Below are positions 35,595-45,103 of a stretch of 64,000 nucleotides of DNA, in pieces. The position numbers and the translations under genes were made by a program. The number at the start of each line of letters is the position of its first letter. Within the stretch, counting starts at the first letter, position 1. Under the pieces are notes generated by a model that did no database searches, was not told the origin of the DNA, and saw only the letters and a program-made list of their open reading frames with translations. Source of the DNA: Kordiimonas pumila (lineage in GTDB: Bacteria > Pseudomonadota > Alphaproteobacteria > Sphingomonadales > Kordiimonadaceae); NCBI RefSeq assembly GCF_015240255.1, contig NZ_CP061205.1, forward strand, positions 992,001 through 1,056,000, in the 5' to 3' direction.

Positions 35595-35628
35595 TAGGCG
35601 CCTAGATGTGGTTAGGCGTCTATTTACC
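35595..35628 (+). terminator. Possible terminator after the flavoprotein gene
   Basis: TAGGCGCCTA (itself a perfect palindrome) and TAGGCGTCTA can pair across an 8-base spacer with one mismatch, followed by TTTACC. It could also be an operator for the HD-GYP gene downstream. Confidence 0.4.
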
Positions 35629-35693
35629 TTTAAATAACTATTTGCCACATATCATGAAATGGACACGTAAACCTAACCTTGGGGGGTTGAAGA

Positions 35694-36284
35694 ATGTCGG
35701 TTGTTGTAACCGAAGATATATTCGTGGATTTTGCGCTGGATATGATTGGCTTGAATGATCCTTTTACCAAGGAGCATTGCCGTGAAACTGCTGAATTAGC
35801 GAGTAATATTGCATCAGCGTTGAGTGTACCAAAAAATATAGCCAAATCTATTAGGGTGGCGGCTTTCCTGCATGATGTTGGAAAACAGGCTATTCCGAAA
35901 GAAATCTTGTCAAAACCGGGCAAGTTATCGGATGAAGAATATAATCTGGTGAAAACACATGTGATTCAGGGTTTAACACTGATGCAAAATGTAAAGCTGG
36001 ACCGGGAAGCGGCCAAATTTATATCTGAGCATCACGAAAGGCTTGATGGATCGGGCTATCCTTTAGGGCTGTCACAACCCTACCTTTCTATGGGAGGTCA
36101 GATAGTGGGGGTGGCTGATGTTATTTCTGCGCTCACTAGCAAACGAACATACCGGAAGCCCATGAAGCTTGAAGGTGTTATTGCAATTCTATATGATATG
36201 AAAGGTACGCATTTTTCCGAAGAAATTGTTACTGCTGCCATTCAGGTTATGTATGATCATGGGCATCAATTATTTGATGACTAG
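35694..36284 (+). CDS. HD-GYP-type cyclic di-GMP phosphodiesterase
   Basis: A 196-residue single-domain protein. FLHDVGKQAIPKEIL (HD pair near residue 62), HVIQG, and HHERLDGSGYP (near 119, the GYP signature) are all intact, with VGVADVISALTSKR after. This is a complete metal-dependent HD-GYP core that hydrolyses cyclic di-GMP, here without receiver or PAS domain. A GGGGGG stretch lies before the ATG. No partner gene adjoins, but GGDEF and PAS_5 genes lie at the left edge. Confidence 0.9.
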   Translation: MSVVVTEDIFVDFALDMIGLNDPFTKEHCRETAELASNIASALSVPKNIAKSIRVAAFLHDVGKQAIPKEILSKPGKLSDEEYNLVKTHVIQGLTLMQNVKLDREAAKFISEHHERLDGSGYPLGLSQPYLSMGGQIVGVADVISALTSKRTYRKPMKLEGVIAILYDMKGTHFSEEIVTAAIQVMYDHGHQLFDD

Positions 36285-36323
36285 TGCCTTTAAACAGGTA
36301 AGATATTTGCAATATAACGGGGT

Positions 36324-36536
36324 TTAAAACTGCGACCCGCTTTTCCAGACGCCAGAACTTTTACAGCGCGAGCAAATACGTTCGCCAGACCAATCACTGT
36401 GAAAGGTAACTTTGCACCGTAGGCATAAACGCTCTTTAGGAATGTTCCATATTAGCTGTTTATCAGCGCCGGGCTTACGGCTTATGTTAATATGCCCAGA
36501 GTGCATATCCGTTATTTTTTTATCCGGTCTATTCAT
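36324..36536 (-). CDS. Small zinc-ribbon-like protein
   Basis: A 70-residue protein from an ATG at 36536 (GGAG 6 bases upstream). Two C-x-x-C pairs, CLRC and CSRC, are spaced 15 residues apart, as in zinc ribbons, within a basic C-terminal half. The N-terminal part is polar and probably disordered. No family recognised. It lies 75 bp after the repeat-protein gene on the same strand. Confidence 0.6.
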   Translation of the reverse strand: MNRPDKKITDMHSGHINISRKPGADKQLIWNIPKERLCLRCKVTFHSDWSGERICSRCKSSGVWKSGSQF

Positions 36537-36610
36537 GGAAGGCTCCAGCCTGTAGGGCCTCATGGGCCGTAAAATAAAAGGTGAAATCAGGGTTTAGGGG
36601 GATGAGTAGA

Positions 36611-37504
36611 TTACCCTGGTTTTTCACACCTGTTTTGCTGCCGCTCATAGGGTTTATTACAGGTCCAGTTATTACCAGTATAATCAAGGTGGGCATTTTC
36701 GGGGATATCAACTGCAACACAACCATTGTTATCGTCGCGGTAGCCTCTATTACATTTCCAGCCCTGACCATAAGATGCTTCGACAAAATAGGCATTTTTA
36801 GGGACGTGGATAGGTTCACAAGCTTCACCGTTCATTTTAAAACCGCGCTCGCAGGCCCACCCGAGATCAGACGATGTGGGTGACAGGTAGCCATTTTCCG
36901 GTACTTTAACAGCGATACAGCTATTTGCCGTTGCTTTAAATCCACGATTACACGCCCAGCCGGTTCCATATGTTGTATCTGTCAGGTAGCCATTTGCCGG
37001 AGTCTTGATGGCAATACAGTCGTCATCTGTAATATTATAACCACGGTTACATTCCCAACCAGAGCCGTAAGATGATTCCGTGAGGTGGCCATTGGCGGGC
37101 ACAAGAATTTTCGAGCATATGGTGTCAGCAATACGAAAACCTCTGCCACATTCCCAACCGGTGCCATAACTTGTCTCTGTCAGGTACCCGTTTTCTGGTA
37201 CGGCAATGGCAAAACAGTTATCACCAACACTACGATACCCATGATTGCAATCCCAGGCTTTGCCGTAGCTATTGTTGGTCGCGTATGCGTTTGCAGGGAT
37301 AATGACAGCTATACAGGTGTTGTCATCGTCGCTTTTTTGAAAGTTTTCGTCACACTCCCAACCGTTGCCGTAGCGTTTTACATGCGCATTTTGCGGTATA
37401 TCGTTTGCAGCTTTTTCAGCTACAGCAGCAAAGATAGGTGCGCTTAAAAATCCGCATATAAAGAGGGATGCTATGATAGTGCGCAGCAGGGGTAGTTTAG
37501 TCAT
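36611..37504 (-). CDS. Secreted Cys-rich repeat protein (eight ~33-residue repeats)
   Basis: A 297-residue exported protein with a signal peptide (about 27 residues). The mature part is eight tandem units of about 28-33 residues with the consensus [VI]P-x-N-[GA]-[YH]-L-x-x-x-S-Y-G-x-G-W-x-C-x-[RK]-G-[FY] followed 6-8 residues later by a second Cys. Each unit thus has one W and two Cys, probably one disulphide per unit. The last unit is shorter and ends EKPG. I do not know a named family. AAGGA precedes the ATG. A surface or matrix role is inference. Confidence 0.75.
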   Translation of the reverse strand: MTKLPLLRTIIASLFICGFLSAPIFAAVAEKAANDIPQNAHVKRYGNGWECDENFQKSDDDNTCIAVIIPANAYATNNSYGKAWDCNHGYRSVGDNCFAIAVPENGYLTETSYGTGWECGRGFRIADTICSKILVPANGHLTESSYGSGWECNRGYNITDDDCIAIKTPANGYLTDTTYGTGWACNRGFKATANSCIAVKVPENGYLSPTSSDLGWACERGFKMNGEACEPIHVPKNAYFVEASYGQGWKCNRGYRDDNNGCVAVDIPENAHLDYTGNNWTCNKPYERQQNRCEKPG

Positions 37505-37652
37505 GATCTTTCCTTATTAGAAGGAGAAGATGCAAGTCTTGCTTGCTAATCAATAGCATCATCTCTTTAGGGGCGGCGTGTTGAGCACCGCTCTTGTTTG
37601 TTCGCTGGATCAGGAGAAGGGCTTATCCCCTCTAAAGAAACACGCTTATGAC

Positions 37653-37769
37653 TTATTTTTTAGGCGTGTCTTTAGTAGCCGTAGTTTCTGCAGTTTTTGC
37701 AGGTGCAACAGCAGGCTTCTGTGCGGGAGTAGAAGTTTTAGCAGGTTTTGAAAGGTCTTTGAAGGACAT
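37653..37769 (-). CDS. 38-residue Ala/Pro/Lys/Thr-rich small protein
   Basis: An ATG-started frame of 38 residues, beginning MSFKDLSKPAKTSTPAQ and ending KDTPKK. It is very rich in Ala, Pro, Lys and Thr and should be unstructured. An AAAGAGA-like site precedes the start. Small proteins that begin MSFKDLS are, as I recall, widespread in alphaproteobacteria with no known role. It lies in an otherwise gene-free 475-bp gap between the repeat protein and the chemotaxis receptor, upstream of the former. Confidence 0.6.
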   Translation of the reverse strand: MSFKDLSKPAKTSTPAQKPAVAPAKTAETTATKDTPKK

Positions 37770-37980
37770 GGAATGTCTCTTTCATGGGTGCAGCAATCAT
37801 TTGCCGCTGAAGTGTAACCGCAATAGATTACGTTATTCTATATGGTAGAGGATAATAAAATTACAAGATACAGCATCCCATTAAACGTATATTTTCTGCA
37901 AACCATTAGTCAATTTTGGGCATGTAGTGCACTTGTCATATCTCAAGAGCTTTAATAGTGAAATAATATGTGATCAATGC

Positions 37981-39762
37981 TTATTGCCGTAGGCGTTTCA
38001 GGAACTGTTCTACTTGCATGCTGAGTTCATCTGACTGTGACATTAAGGCTGAAGATGCTGTTAAAACCTGATTGGCAGCGCTGCCCACTTCGGTCGATTT
38101 TGTATTCACTACATTCACACTTTCACTGATTGACTGGGTGCCACCTGAAGCCATCGAAACATTTCTGCTAATTTCCTGTGTTGCTGCGGCTTGTTCTTCC
38201 ACAGCCGACGCAATAGAGGTGGAAATCTGGCTGATATTGGCAATCACATCCTTAATACCGTTTACCGATCCTACGGCGGTTTTGGTCTGATCCTGAATGG
38301 CGGTGATCTGTTCTGTAATGCCTTCGGTAGCCTTTGCGGTTTGGGATGCAAGATTTTTTACTTCGCTTGCAACGACAGCAAACCCGCGTCCGGCTTCACC
38401 GGCGCGTGCGGCTTCAATGGTGGCATTAAGGGCAAGCAGGTTGGTTTGGGCGGCAATGTCGGTAATTAGCTTAATCACTTCACCAATTTTAAGGGCTGCA
38501 TCAGATAATGCCCCTACCTGTTTGTTGGTTTCCTCGGCAGTTGTTACAGCTCCACTTGAGATAGCGGCTGCATGGCTTACTTGTTGGCTAATTTCGCTAA
38601 CAGAAGCAGACATTTCCTCGGTCGCGCCAGCAACTGCTTGCACATTTGTATTTGCTTGTGTGGTAGCCTCGCGCGCGGTTTCTGTTTCGCGTTTTGTATC
38701 TTCCGCTACTTCTGTAAGGTTTTCTGCAGATCCATTGAGCTGCTTTGCAGCTGCTGCTACGCTACTGATAATACCGCGAACACTGGCTTCAAAGTCATTG
38801 GCGAGCGCCAGGCGGTCTTCGGCTTTTTTGCGTTCGGCTTCTTGTTGCTCATACAGTGTGCGTTCGTTTGCTTCCCGTTCTTGTGCAGCACTTTCTAAAC
38901 GGTGTGTCTCTTCCTGTTCAGTGCGCTCGCGTCTTTCTTGTTCGGCTTGTGTCTGAAGTTTTTCGTTTTCTTCTGCATTGTTTTTAAAAACCTGTAATGC
39001 TCTGGCCATACGGCCAATTTCCACCAACCGTGTGTTTACTGCGGCGATATTTCTATCGCCCTCAGACAGCTTTAGCATAGAAGAAACTATGTCACCCAGT
39101 GGGGCTGTAATGCCTCTTGTAAAAAGAAAGAATATAATCGTGATACCAATTATGGCCGTAAAAACAATCACCAAAACCGTTGAGTTTGTAGCATCAAGGG
39201 CTTGTTTGCTATCTTGTAGCGATTTTTTCAGTTCTAATCGGACTTTAGTGACGGCAATATCAAGCGTAGCCTGCAAGGCTTCACCACTTTCATCAATGTC
39301 GGTATCAAATTGCTCAAAAACAGATGGTGGCGCTTTGTCTTTAAAGGCTTGATAAAGATCTATTGCAACGGTCTGGTTTAGATTTTCAATAGCTTTATCA
39401 ATAATGTCAAGCTCTTGGTGGAGTAGGTTAAATAGAATGCTTTTTCGAACAGCCACTGCATTTTCACGAAGGGTATTGATGGATGCAACAGCAACAGCTT
39501 GCCGCTCCGGGCTTACCTCACCTTCCGCATTATCAATAAGGCTATCCATTGCGGTTAGCAGCAATTCAAGTGCTGCAGTTTGCATGCCAATAATATTTTC
39601 ATTCTGCACGTTAATGGCAGCTTCATGGTCTAGCTTATGGCTAATCTGAGTGTTTTCACTATAGGTAAACCAGCCTAGAAAGCCAAAAACAACAACAATA
39701 AGCCCACCCATCAATGCCAAGCGCCCAGAGATAGAAGAAATTATTTTTCCCGCAAAAGTCAT
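37981..39762 (-). CDS. Methyl-accepting chemotaxis protein
   Basis: About 593 residues from an ATG at 39762 (AGGGG site; a GTG lies 6 bases earlier). A first transmembrane helix (about 12-32), a periplasmic helical sensor of about 150 residues, a second helix (about 195-215), a HAMP domain and a long coiled-coil signalling domain with the hairpin tip [31 protein letters not shown]... The glutamate/alanine-rich linker (about 265-320) is unusually long. Ligand unknown; it reports to CheA/CheW for motility, none of which is nearby. Confidence 0.93.
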   Translation of the reverse strand: MTFAGKIISSISGRLALMGGLIVVVFGFLGWFTYSENTQISHKLDHEAAINVQNENIIGMQTAALELLLTAMDSLIDNAEGEVSPERQAVAVASINTLRENAVAVRKSILFNLLHQELDIIDKAIENLNQTVAIDLYQAFKDKAPPSVFEQFDTDIDESGEALQATLDIAVTKVRLELKKSLQDSKQALDATNSTVLVIVFTAIIGITIIFFLFTRGITAPLGDIVSSMLKLSEGDRNIAAVNTRLVEIGRMARALQVFKNNAEENEKLQTQAEQERRERTEQEETHRLESAAQEREANERTLYEQQEAERKKAEDRLALANDFEASVRGIISSVAAAAKQLNGSAENLTEVAEDTKRETETAREATTQANTNVQAVAGATEEMSASVSEISQQVSHAAAISSGAVTTAEETNKQVGALSDAALKIGEVIKLITDIAAQTNLLALNATIEAARAGEAGRGFAVVASEVKNLASQTAKATEGITEQITAIQDQTKTAVGSVNGIKDVIANISQISTSIASAVEEQAAATQEISRNVSMASGGTQSISESVNVVNTKSTEVGSAANQVLTASSALMSQSDELSMQVEQFLKRLRQ

Positions 39763-39928
39763 GGTCACCCCTATTCAAAGAAAAGTGATTCTATATGTCA
39801 TTGATTCATACAGATATTATCTTAAAGACTATTTAATGAAGGCAGGTGCGGGATAAATTACTATAGTAAAGGGGATGCCTGGCAGGGGAGCCCCGCCAGA
39901 CAATGGCTTTTTAGGCTTTTACCTAATT

Positions 39929-41242
39929 TTAGTTCTGCTTGTAAATCACGCCAGATTTCATAACAAAATCAACATCAAGCAGTTCATGAAGGTCAGCAAG
40001 TGGGCTGCCGTCCATTGCAATAATGTCAGCATATTTACCTGCCTCAAGCGTGCCCAGTTTGTCTGACATACTAATGAGGTCAGCCGTGTTTACGGTTGCA
40101 GATTTCAACACTTCCATAGCAGGCATGCCCGCTTTTTCCATAAGGATAGCCTCTTTTGCATTATCACCGTGATGCGAGACACCACTATCAGTGCCGTAAG
40201 CTATTTTCACGCCTGCCTTGTAGGCATTACTGAAGTTTTTCATCAGATCAGCGCCAACCCGTATGGCTTTTTCCTTAATGGCGGTGGGCATGAAATCACT
40301 GCCTTCTGCCATTTTCACAACTGTATCCCCTGCAAGCAGAGTAGGCACAAGGTATGCCCCCGTTTTTTTGAAAAGCTTCACGGATTCAGCGTCGGCATAG
40401 GACCCATGTTCAATGCTGTCAACACCTGCTTTAAGTGCCGCATTAATACCCACTGCATCATGGGCGTGTGCGGCCACTTTACGGCCTAAACTGTGGGCTG
40501 TGTCCATAACTTCTTTTAGTTCGTCGTCGGTCATTTGCTGGCCTGTGCCTGTATTAGTGTCAGAAAGCACACCGCCAGTCGCCGTTATTTTAATAACATC
40601 TGCGCCGTATTTTACAGCAGTGCGCACAGCATGGCGGCAATCATCCGCACCGTCGCAGATAGTTTTCGGTGTGTATTTTTCCAGCAGGTCATGACGCATA
40701 CCGTCGACATCGCCGTGCCCGCCCGTTGCCGCAACAGCACTGCCTGCGGCTATAATGCGGGGTGCTGCGACCCAGCCTTTTGCAGCGGCATCACGCAGTG
40801 CAAAAATATGGGTTGGTTCGCTGCCCAAATCGCGCACTGTTGTAAAACCCGCGTCAAGAGTGCGTTTTGCAAACAGCACGCTGTGCATGCCGTTGTCGGC
40901 ATCTGAAAATCTTAGCTTTTCGCTATCATTTTTTGGACCAAGTTCGCCTTGGAGGTGTACATGCATGTCCATCATGCCCGGCATAACAAAGCTGTTTTTA
41001 AGGTCTACTAGCTTTGCACCCTCGCCGAATTCAGCACTATCGGCAAAGCCGTCTCGTACCTCACTGATGATGCCGTCTTTAATAACGACAGTTTTGTTTT
41101 TCTCTGACGCCTTACCCGGCACCGCTAGCAGTTCCCCTGCATAGATAACTGTAACATCAGTTGCAGTAACAAGGCTGGAAATCCCGCCTGCCAGTGCTAT
41201 TGCTGCTACTGCTTTTTGTATCAGTCCTGTTTGATATGCCAT
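39929..41242 (-). CDS. Secreted amidohydrolase, second dipeptidase-type copy
   Basis: A 437-residue paralogue of the protein at 19966-21240, with a signal peptide and all metal ligands: HVH in MDMHVHL near residue 93, Lys in VIKITATGG near 217, AAHAHDAVG near 258, IEHGSY near 280 and GTDSGV near 353. It differs in a longer N-terminus and in substrate-loop residues, so substrate choice probably differs. GGGAGAAAT precedes the ATG. It stands next to a P1 peptidase gene on the same strand, 100 bp downstream of that gene's stop. Confidence 0.88.
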   Translation of the reverse strand: MAYQTGLIQKAVAAIALAGGISSLVTATDVTVIYAGELLAVPGKASEKNKTVVIKDGIISEVRDGFADSAEFGEGAKLVDLKNSFVMPGMMDMHVHLQGELGPKNDSEKLRFSDADNGMHSVLFAKRTLDAGFTTVRDLGSEPTHIFALRDAAAKGWVAAPRIIAAGSAVAATGGHGDVDGMRHDLLEKYTPKTICDGADDCRHAVRTAVKYGADVIKITATGGVLSDTNTGTGQQMTDDELKEVMDTAHSLGRKVAAHAHDAVGINAALKAGVDSIEHGSYADAESVKLFKKTGAYLVPTLLAGDTVVKMAEGSDFMPTAIKEKAIRVGADLMKNFSNAYKAGVKIAYGTDSGVSHHGDNAKEAILMEKAGMPAMEVLKSATVNTADLISMSDKLGTLEAGKYADIIAMDGSPLADLHELLDVDFVMKSGVIYKQN

Positions 41243-41342
41243 TTATTTCTCCCACGCTGAATGTTGGCGGTGGAAATATTGCATAGTCTATAAAGCAATA
41301 ATACACCCTTAAACTTAAGTTACATGGTTTTGGGCGGCTATA

Positions 41343-42527
41343 TTATTTGTTTAGGCGGTTATACTGGCGCATAATATCCTGAAGTGCCTTATGGGAAATT
41401 GCTTTTGCAGTATGGCCCATATTGCCCGTCATGTCGCGCCCCGCAACAAGGGCATTGATGATTGCTTCTTCGGTGGCTTCTACCACGGCCAGAAAGAGCG
41501 GGTCCATCTCGTCATTTGTAATCATGGTAATCGCTGTTTTGGGGCCGCTCTGTAAGGCGTTTTGGTTGGCAGTAGAGAAAGCAACAAAAATATCACCGCT
41601 GCCGTTGCCTGCATAACTGCCATTGCGGGCGAGACCAAGGGCCGCACGCCGGGACAGCCGTTTTAACTGATGTGGCAGCAAGGGTGCATTGGTCGCAACG
41701 ACAATAATAATGGAGCCGGTTTCTGTGAAACGGGTGTTATTTTCACTATAGGCTTTATCTTCCTGCAAATGTTTGCCAACAGGCACACCCGCGACCCTTA
41801 GCGTATCACGTGTGCCATAATTAGCCTGTACCAGTACGCCGACACTATAGGGGCCGTCGTTCATTTCTATAATGCGTGATGATGTACCGGTTCCACATTT
41901 AAACTGGTGGCAAATCATACCTGTGCCGCCGCCCACGTTGCCTTCGCCTACCGGCCCGCTGGCAGCGCCGTTCAGGGCTTCGGTCACATGCTCGGCTTTT
42001 ACATGGAAGCCATTAATGTCGTTCAGCCACCCATCCCATGTTTCTGCTACAACTGGCAGCGACCACCAGTAGCCACTGGCGTCGGCGGCACCCGCTGCTA
42101 CCCGCCATGCAATGCTCGCGTCGCGCACTGTGCCAACACTGTGCGTATTGGTAATAAGGATGGGTCCCTCCAGCATGCCAGACTCTTCAAGCCATGCTGT
42201 ACCGGTCATTTCGCCGTTACCATTCAGGGAAAAATAGCCACCAAACACAGGCTTATCATGGGTTTCTGTGCCGCGCGGTAAAATAGCTGTTACACCAGTA
42301 CGTACGGCTTTGCCGTCTGGCAAATCCGCTATAATGGTAGTTTCACCAACTGTAACGCCTGGCACATCTGTGATGGCATTAAAGTGCCCAGGTGTGCCAT
42401 CAAACGGTATGCCTAGGCCTCTGGCTCTTACAGGTTTGTCATCGGCTAAAGCTGTTGGAAAAAAGGTGTTAAAACAGTAACCAGTCACCAGTAGCATTAC
42501 TATTTTCGCATTAAGTATCATACGCAT
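41343..42527 (-). CDS. P1/DmpA family (S58) aminopeptidase
   Basis: About 394 residues from an ATG at 42527 with a GGGGAGG site; signal peptide at the N-terminus. GTPGHFNAITDVPGVTVGETTI is the DmpA/BapA N-terminal hallmark and NGSGDIFVAFST near residue 310 is the self-cleavage site, with the Ser becoming the N-terminal nucleophile of the small chain. The family releases N-terminal D- or beta-amino acids. It lies beside an amidohydrolase, again a peptide-breakdown context, and presumably works in the periplasm. Confidence 0.9.
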   Translation of the reverse strand: MRMILNAKIVMLLVTGYCFNTFFPTALADDKPVRARGLGIPFDGTPGHFNAITDVPGVTVGETTIIADLPDGKAVRTGVTAILPRGTETHDKPVFGGYFSLNGNGEMTGTAWLEESGMLEGPILITNTHSVGTVRDASIAWRVAAGAADASGYWWSLPVVAETWDGWLNDINGFHVKAEHVTEALNGAASGPVGEGNVGGGTGMICHQFKCGTGTSSRIIEMNDGPYSVGVLVQANYGTRDTLRVAGVPVGKHLQEDKAYSENNTRFTETGSIIIVVATNAPLLPHQLKRLSRRAALGLARNGSYAGNGSGDIFVAFSTANQNALQSGPKTAITMITNDEMDPLFLAVVEATEEAIINALVAGRDMTGNMGHTAKAISHKALQDIMRQYNRLNK

Positions 42528-42697
42528 AGAAAAACCTCCCCGTAGCAATTACTCATCAAAGGCCATTTTTATTCCAGACTATATAGTATAGCCTATATTA
42601 CAAATGCTATTTACTGTTAACGCTATCGCTCAATACTCAGAAATGTCTGTATAGTAGCGTTATCTTTTGGGGCCATGCAGGGTAATGAACTGAATTT

Positions 42698-43879
42698 ATG
42701 AGCACTCATGCTGTCACGATTTATTTTTTCTCGAATGCTGGGGAGCATGGCTATGCTTACGCGCAGGCGCTAGGTAGTATTGCCCAGCGCGTTGGTTTTG
42801 GTTTTGTCCATTGCTGCGAAGGTGAGCCAACAACAATAGCCATGGATCAAATCAGGCAATGCCCAGAAAGCTCTATTGCGCTTACCATTAACGACAGTAT
42901 GCGGCGGCACAGTGTGTTGGGCGTGCCGCTCAACCAGTTGCTGAAAAAGGATAAAATTCCGCACATCTGTTTTGTGATTGATCACCCTTTGTATGTTTTC
43001 AGACCGTGGATGAATGACGGTCATACGTGTTTTTTATTCACCAGCCCTGAAAGCGAAGCATTTTATAAAAAATATTACCAAGGCGCATCTGCCTGCAAAA
43101 CAGACTTTATCTGGAATGTTGGGTTGCACTACGGCACAAGCCTGTCTGAGCAAGCCCTGTCTGGTGTAGCGAAAAGAGAGCATCAGCTCTTTGTGCCCAT
43201 TAATTTTGACTGGCAGGGTTCAACGCTTGACAGTTATCTTTCTGATAGCGCCGAATGTGCAGCGGACATACGACCTGATGTTGAAGCCTGTGTCGAAAAA
43301 TTTGTAACAGATCAGGACTGTACCCCCAGCGATATTGCAGCTTTCATGGCCAAAAGGGGCCATGACCCGGCACGTGAGCATTTTGCAAAAATGATAAAAC
43401 TTGCCGATAAAGGCATTGAGCTGCAACGCCGAAACCTGCTGCTGACAGAGCTGGTCAGGTTTCCGGTAACGCTTTCCGGGCGCGGTATTCCGCCTCAGAT
43501 AATAGAAACATCAAAGGCGTGCTACATCCCCCATCATACAATGATGGACAGTTATTATATGTACCGGCAGTGCAGTGCGATTATGAATACCAGCACATCA
43601 GGTACCCCTATACATGACCGGGTTTCAAATGCCATGGCGGCAGGCTGTTTGCTGGTGACACAAAACAGTACTGCCTTAAAAAGCATTTTCCCTGAAGCCA
43701 GCTATGTAGGCTATGACTATAACCCAGCGTCAGTGGGGGCTGCTTTGGAAACGCTCTTCTCTGGTTGCAATATAGAGGGCACGGCGTATCAGGGGTGGCA
43801 GGCAATCAACACACCAGAAGTCTTTGCTATTTTATATGGTGGGCTAAAGCGGCTGGCTGATGCCTGCCTCTCTGGGTAA
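42698..43879 (+). CDS. CgeB-like GT-B glycosyltransferase-type protein
   Basis: A 393-residue soluble protein, first gene of a nine-gene operon. The N-terminal lobe is divergent (HICFVIDHPLYVFRPWMN), while the C-terminal lobe has the pattern TSTSGTPIHDRVSNAMAAGC-LLVTQNS followed by VGYDYNPA, resembling the CgeB/Glyco_trans_1_2 group that recognises a nucleotide-sugar. Donor and acceptor unknown. Close relatives are found in flagellin-glycosylation loci, which would fit with pseudaminic acid genes elsewhere, but that is inference. The next gene starts 9 bp after its stop. Confidence 0.65.
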   Translation: MSTHAVTIYFFSNAGEHGYAYAQALGSIAQRVGFGFVHCCEGEPTTIAMDQIRQCPESSIALTINDSMRRHSVLGVPLNQLLKKDKIPHICFVIDHPLYVFRPWMNDGHTCFLFTSPESEAFYKKYYQGASACKTDFIWNVGLHYGTSLSEQALSGVAKREHQLFVPINFDWQGSTLDSYLSDSAECAADIRPDVEACVEKFVTDQDCTPSDIAAFMAKRGHDPAREHFAKMIKLADKGIELQRRNLLLTELVRFPVTLSGRGIPPQIIETSKACYIPHHTMMDSYYMYRQCSAIMNTSTSGTPIHDRVSNAMAAGCLLVTQNSTALKSIFPEASYVGYDYNPASVGAALETLFSGCNIEGTAYQGWQAINTPEVFAILYGGLKRLADACLSG

Positions 43880-43888
43880 GAGGATAGT

Positions 43889-45100
43889 ATGAAATTAAGC
43901 CATAGTGAAAAGAAAGCGGAACTGGGAAGGCATTTGTCTGCCGCCTCCATGCTTTTATTCCCAGATCAAAGGTTGGCGGTTTTTTTCTCGCCCAAGGCGG
44001 CGGCGAGCAGTATTTTGAACTGGTACCACCGTATTCACGGTCTTGAACAATATGCGAAAGACGCCCGCACCAAGTTTGGCGCAGGCAAGTACGAACTGAT
44101 GCTGGCGCACCAAAGTTCGGCTACATATGGTGCAGTGCTTGAGGATTTACGCGAATCTATACTGCGCGGTGAAAGCGGCGACTGGACAACAGTAAAAATA
44201 GTGAGAGACCCATACGACCGTGCGGTTAGTGCCTTTTTGATGGTGCTGTATCTGCGCAATCACACGCTTAGTTTCCGCGATTTTCTAAGTTTGCCGAAGG
44301 CACACTTTACCCGGTTTGGTGATGGGCACTGCAGGCAGCAGTTTAGTGAACTTGAACGCCTCGGGGTTTTAAAATTTAACCAGATTCTGAAAATAGAAAC
44401 AGGTATAGACAATATTCTTGGCGGGCTGGAAAAACAGTTTAATCTTGCTTCAGGCTTACAAAGCCAAAGCTTGCACGCAAACAAAGCCCGCTACGAACCG
44501 GTGGGTGGTATGACCGGTCCTGTATCTGAGCTGCCCATAGCTTCAGAAGGCCTAAAACTTGGTAAGCCGGTACCACCCCGACAGGCGTTTCTCGACGCAC
44601 ACACAAAGCAGGCGATTTATCATCATTACCGCGAAGACTTTGAGGCCTATGGTTACCCACACGGCCTAGGGGCAGGGGATACTGGTTTTTCTGTTTCTGA
44701 GATTACACCGACCGCACGCAATTTTATGCGGGATGAGCTAACAGGTGGATTATATAGCCTTGTAAAGGCCTTGGGGCCTGACCAGCGGATTGTTTTTATG
44801 GGTGCGGGCAGTACCTTTATGGAATTTTTGTTCGATAAAGAATTTGAAAACCAGCAGATTGTAGCCGTGCTTGATAATGCCCCTGCAACACGGGAGCGGT
44901 GGCAGTATATACTCGGCTATAACCTGAATATACCAGTGCTTGCGCCTGAGGATGTGACCACGCTGGATTTTGACAAGCTTGTTATAACATCAAGAGATAT
45001 ACCAGTGGTTGAGGCTCAAATGAAAGCCTTGGGGGTTGATGAAAATAAATTTGTCAGCGTAAAGTTGTTGCCAGAATTTCATCCTTTGAACATGGGGTAA
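43889..45100 (+). CDS. Sulfotransferase fused to Rossmann-like sugar domain
   Basis: A 403-residue two-domain protein. Residues about 20-255 form a Sulfotransfer_2-like domain: FFSPKAAASSILNWYH (5'-phosphosulfate loop) and KIVRDPYDRAVSAF (3'-phosphate site) are the PAPS-binding motifs. Residues about 290-400 are separate: FMGAGSTFMEFLF, IVAVLDNAP, GYNLNIPVLAPEDV and DKLVITSRD, a Rossmann-like unit of the kind found at the C-terminus of sugar methyltransferases. It probably sulfates a sugar product of the same operon in the cytoplasm. The next gene is 3 bp downstream. Confidence 0.75.
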   Translation: MKLSHSEKKAELGRHLSAASMLLFPDQRLAVFFSPKAAASSILNWYHRIHGLEQYAKDARTKFGAGKYELMLAHQSSATYGAVLEDLRESILRGESGDWTTVKIVRDPYDRAVSAFLMVLYLRNHTLSFRDFLSLPKAHFTRFGDGHCRQQFSELERLGVLKFNQILKIETGIDNILGGLEKQFNLASGLQSQSLHANKARYEPVGGMTGPVSELPIASEGLKLGKPVPPRQAFLDAHTKQAIYHHYREDFEAYGYPHGLGAGDTGFSVSEITPTARNFMRDELTGGLYSLVKALGPDQRIVFMGAGSTFMEFLFDKEFENQQIVAVLDNAPATRERWQYILGYNLNIPVLAPEDVTTLDFDKLVITSRDIPVVEAQMKALGVDENKFVSVKLLPEFHPLNMG

Positions 45101-45103
45101 TGT

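Noticed and set aside
37648-37848. 66-codon plus-strand frame starting MTYFLGVSLV
   Set aside because: It is antisense to the better-supported 38-residue minus frame, has no ribosome site and reads as the complement of an Ala/Pro/Lys-rich gene.
39879-39899. Hairpin CTGGC/GCCAG as a terminator of the amidohydrolase gene
   Set aside because: The stem is good but no T-run follows on the minus strand; left unassigned.
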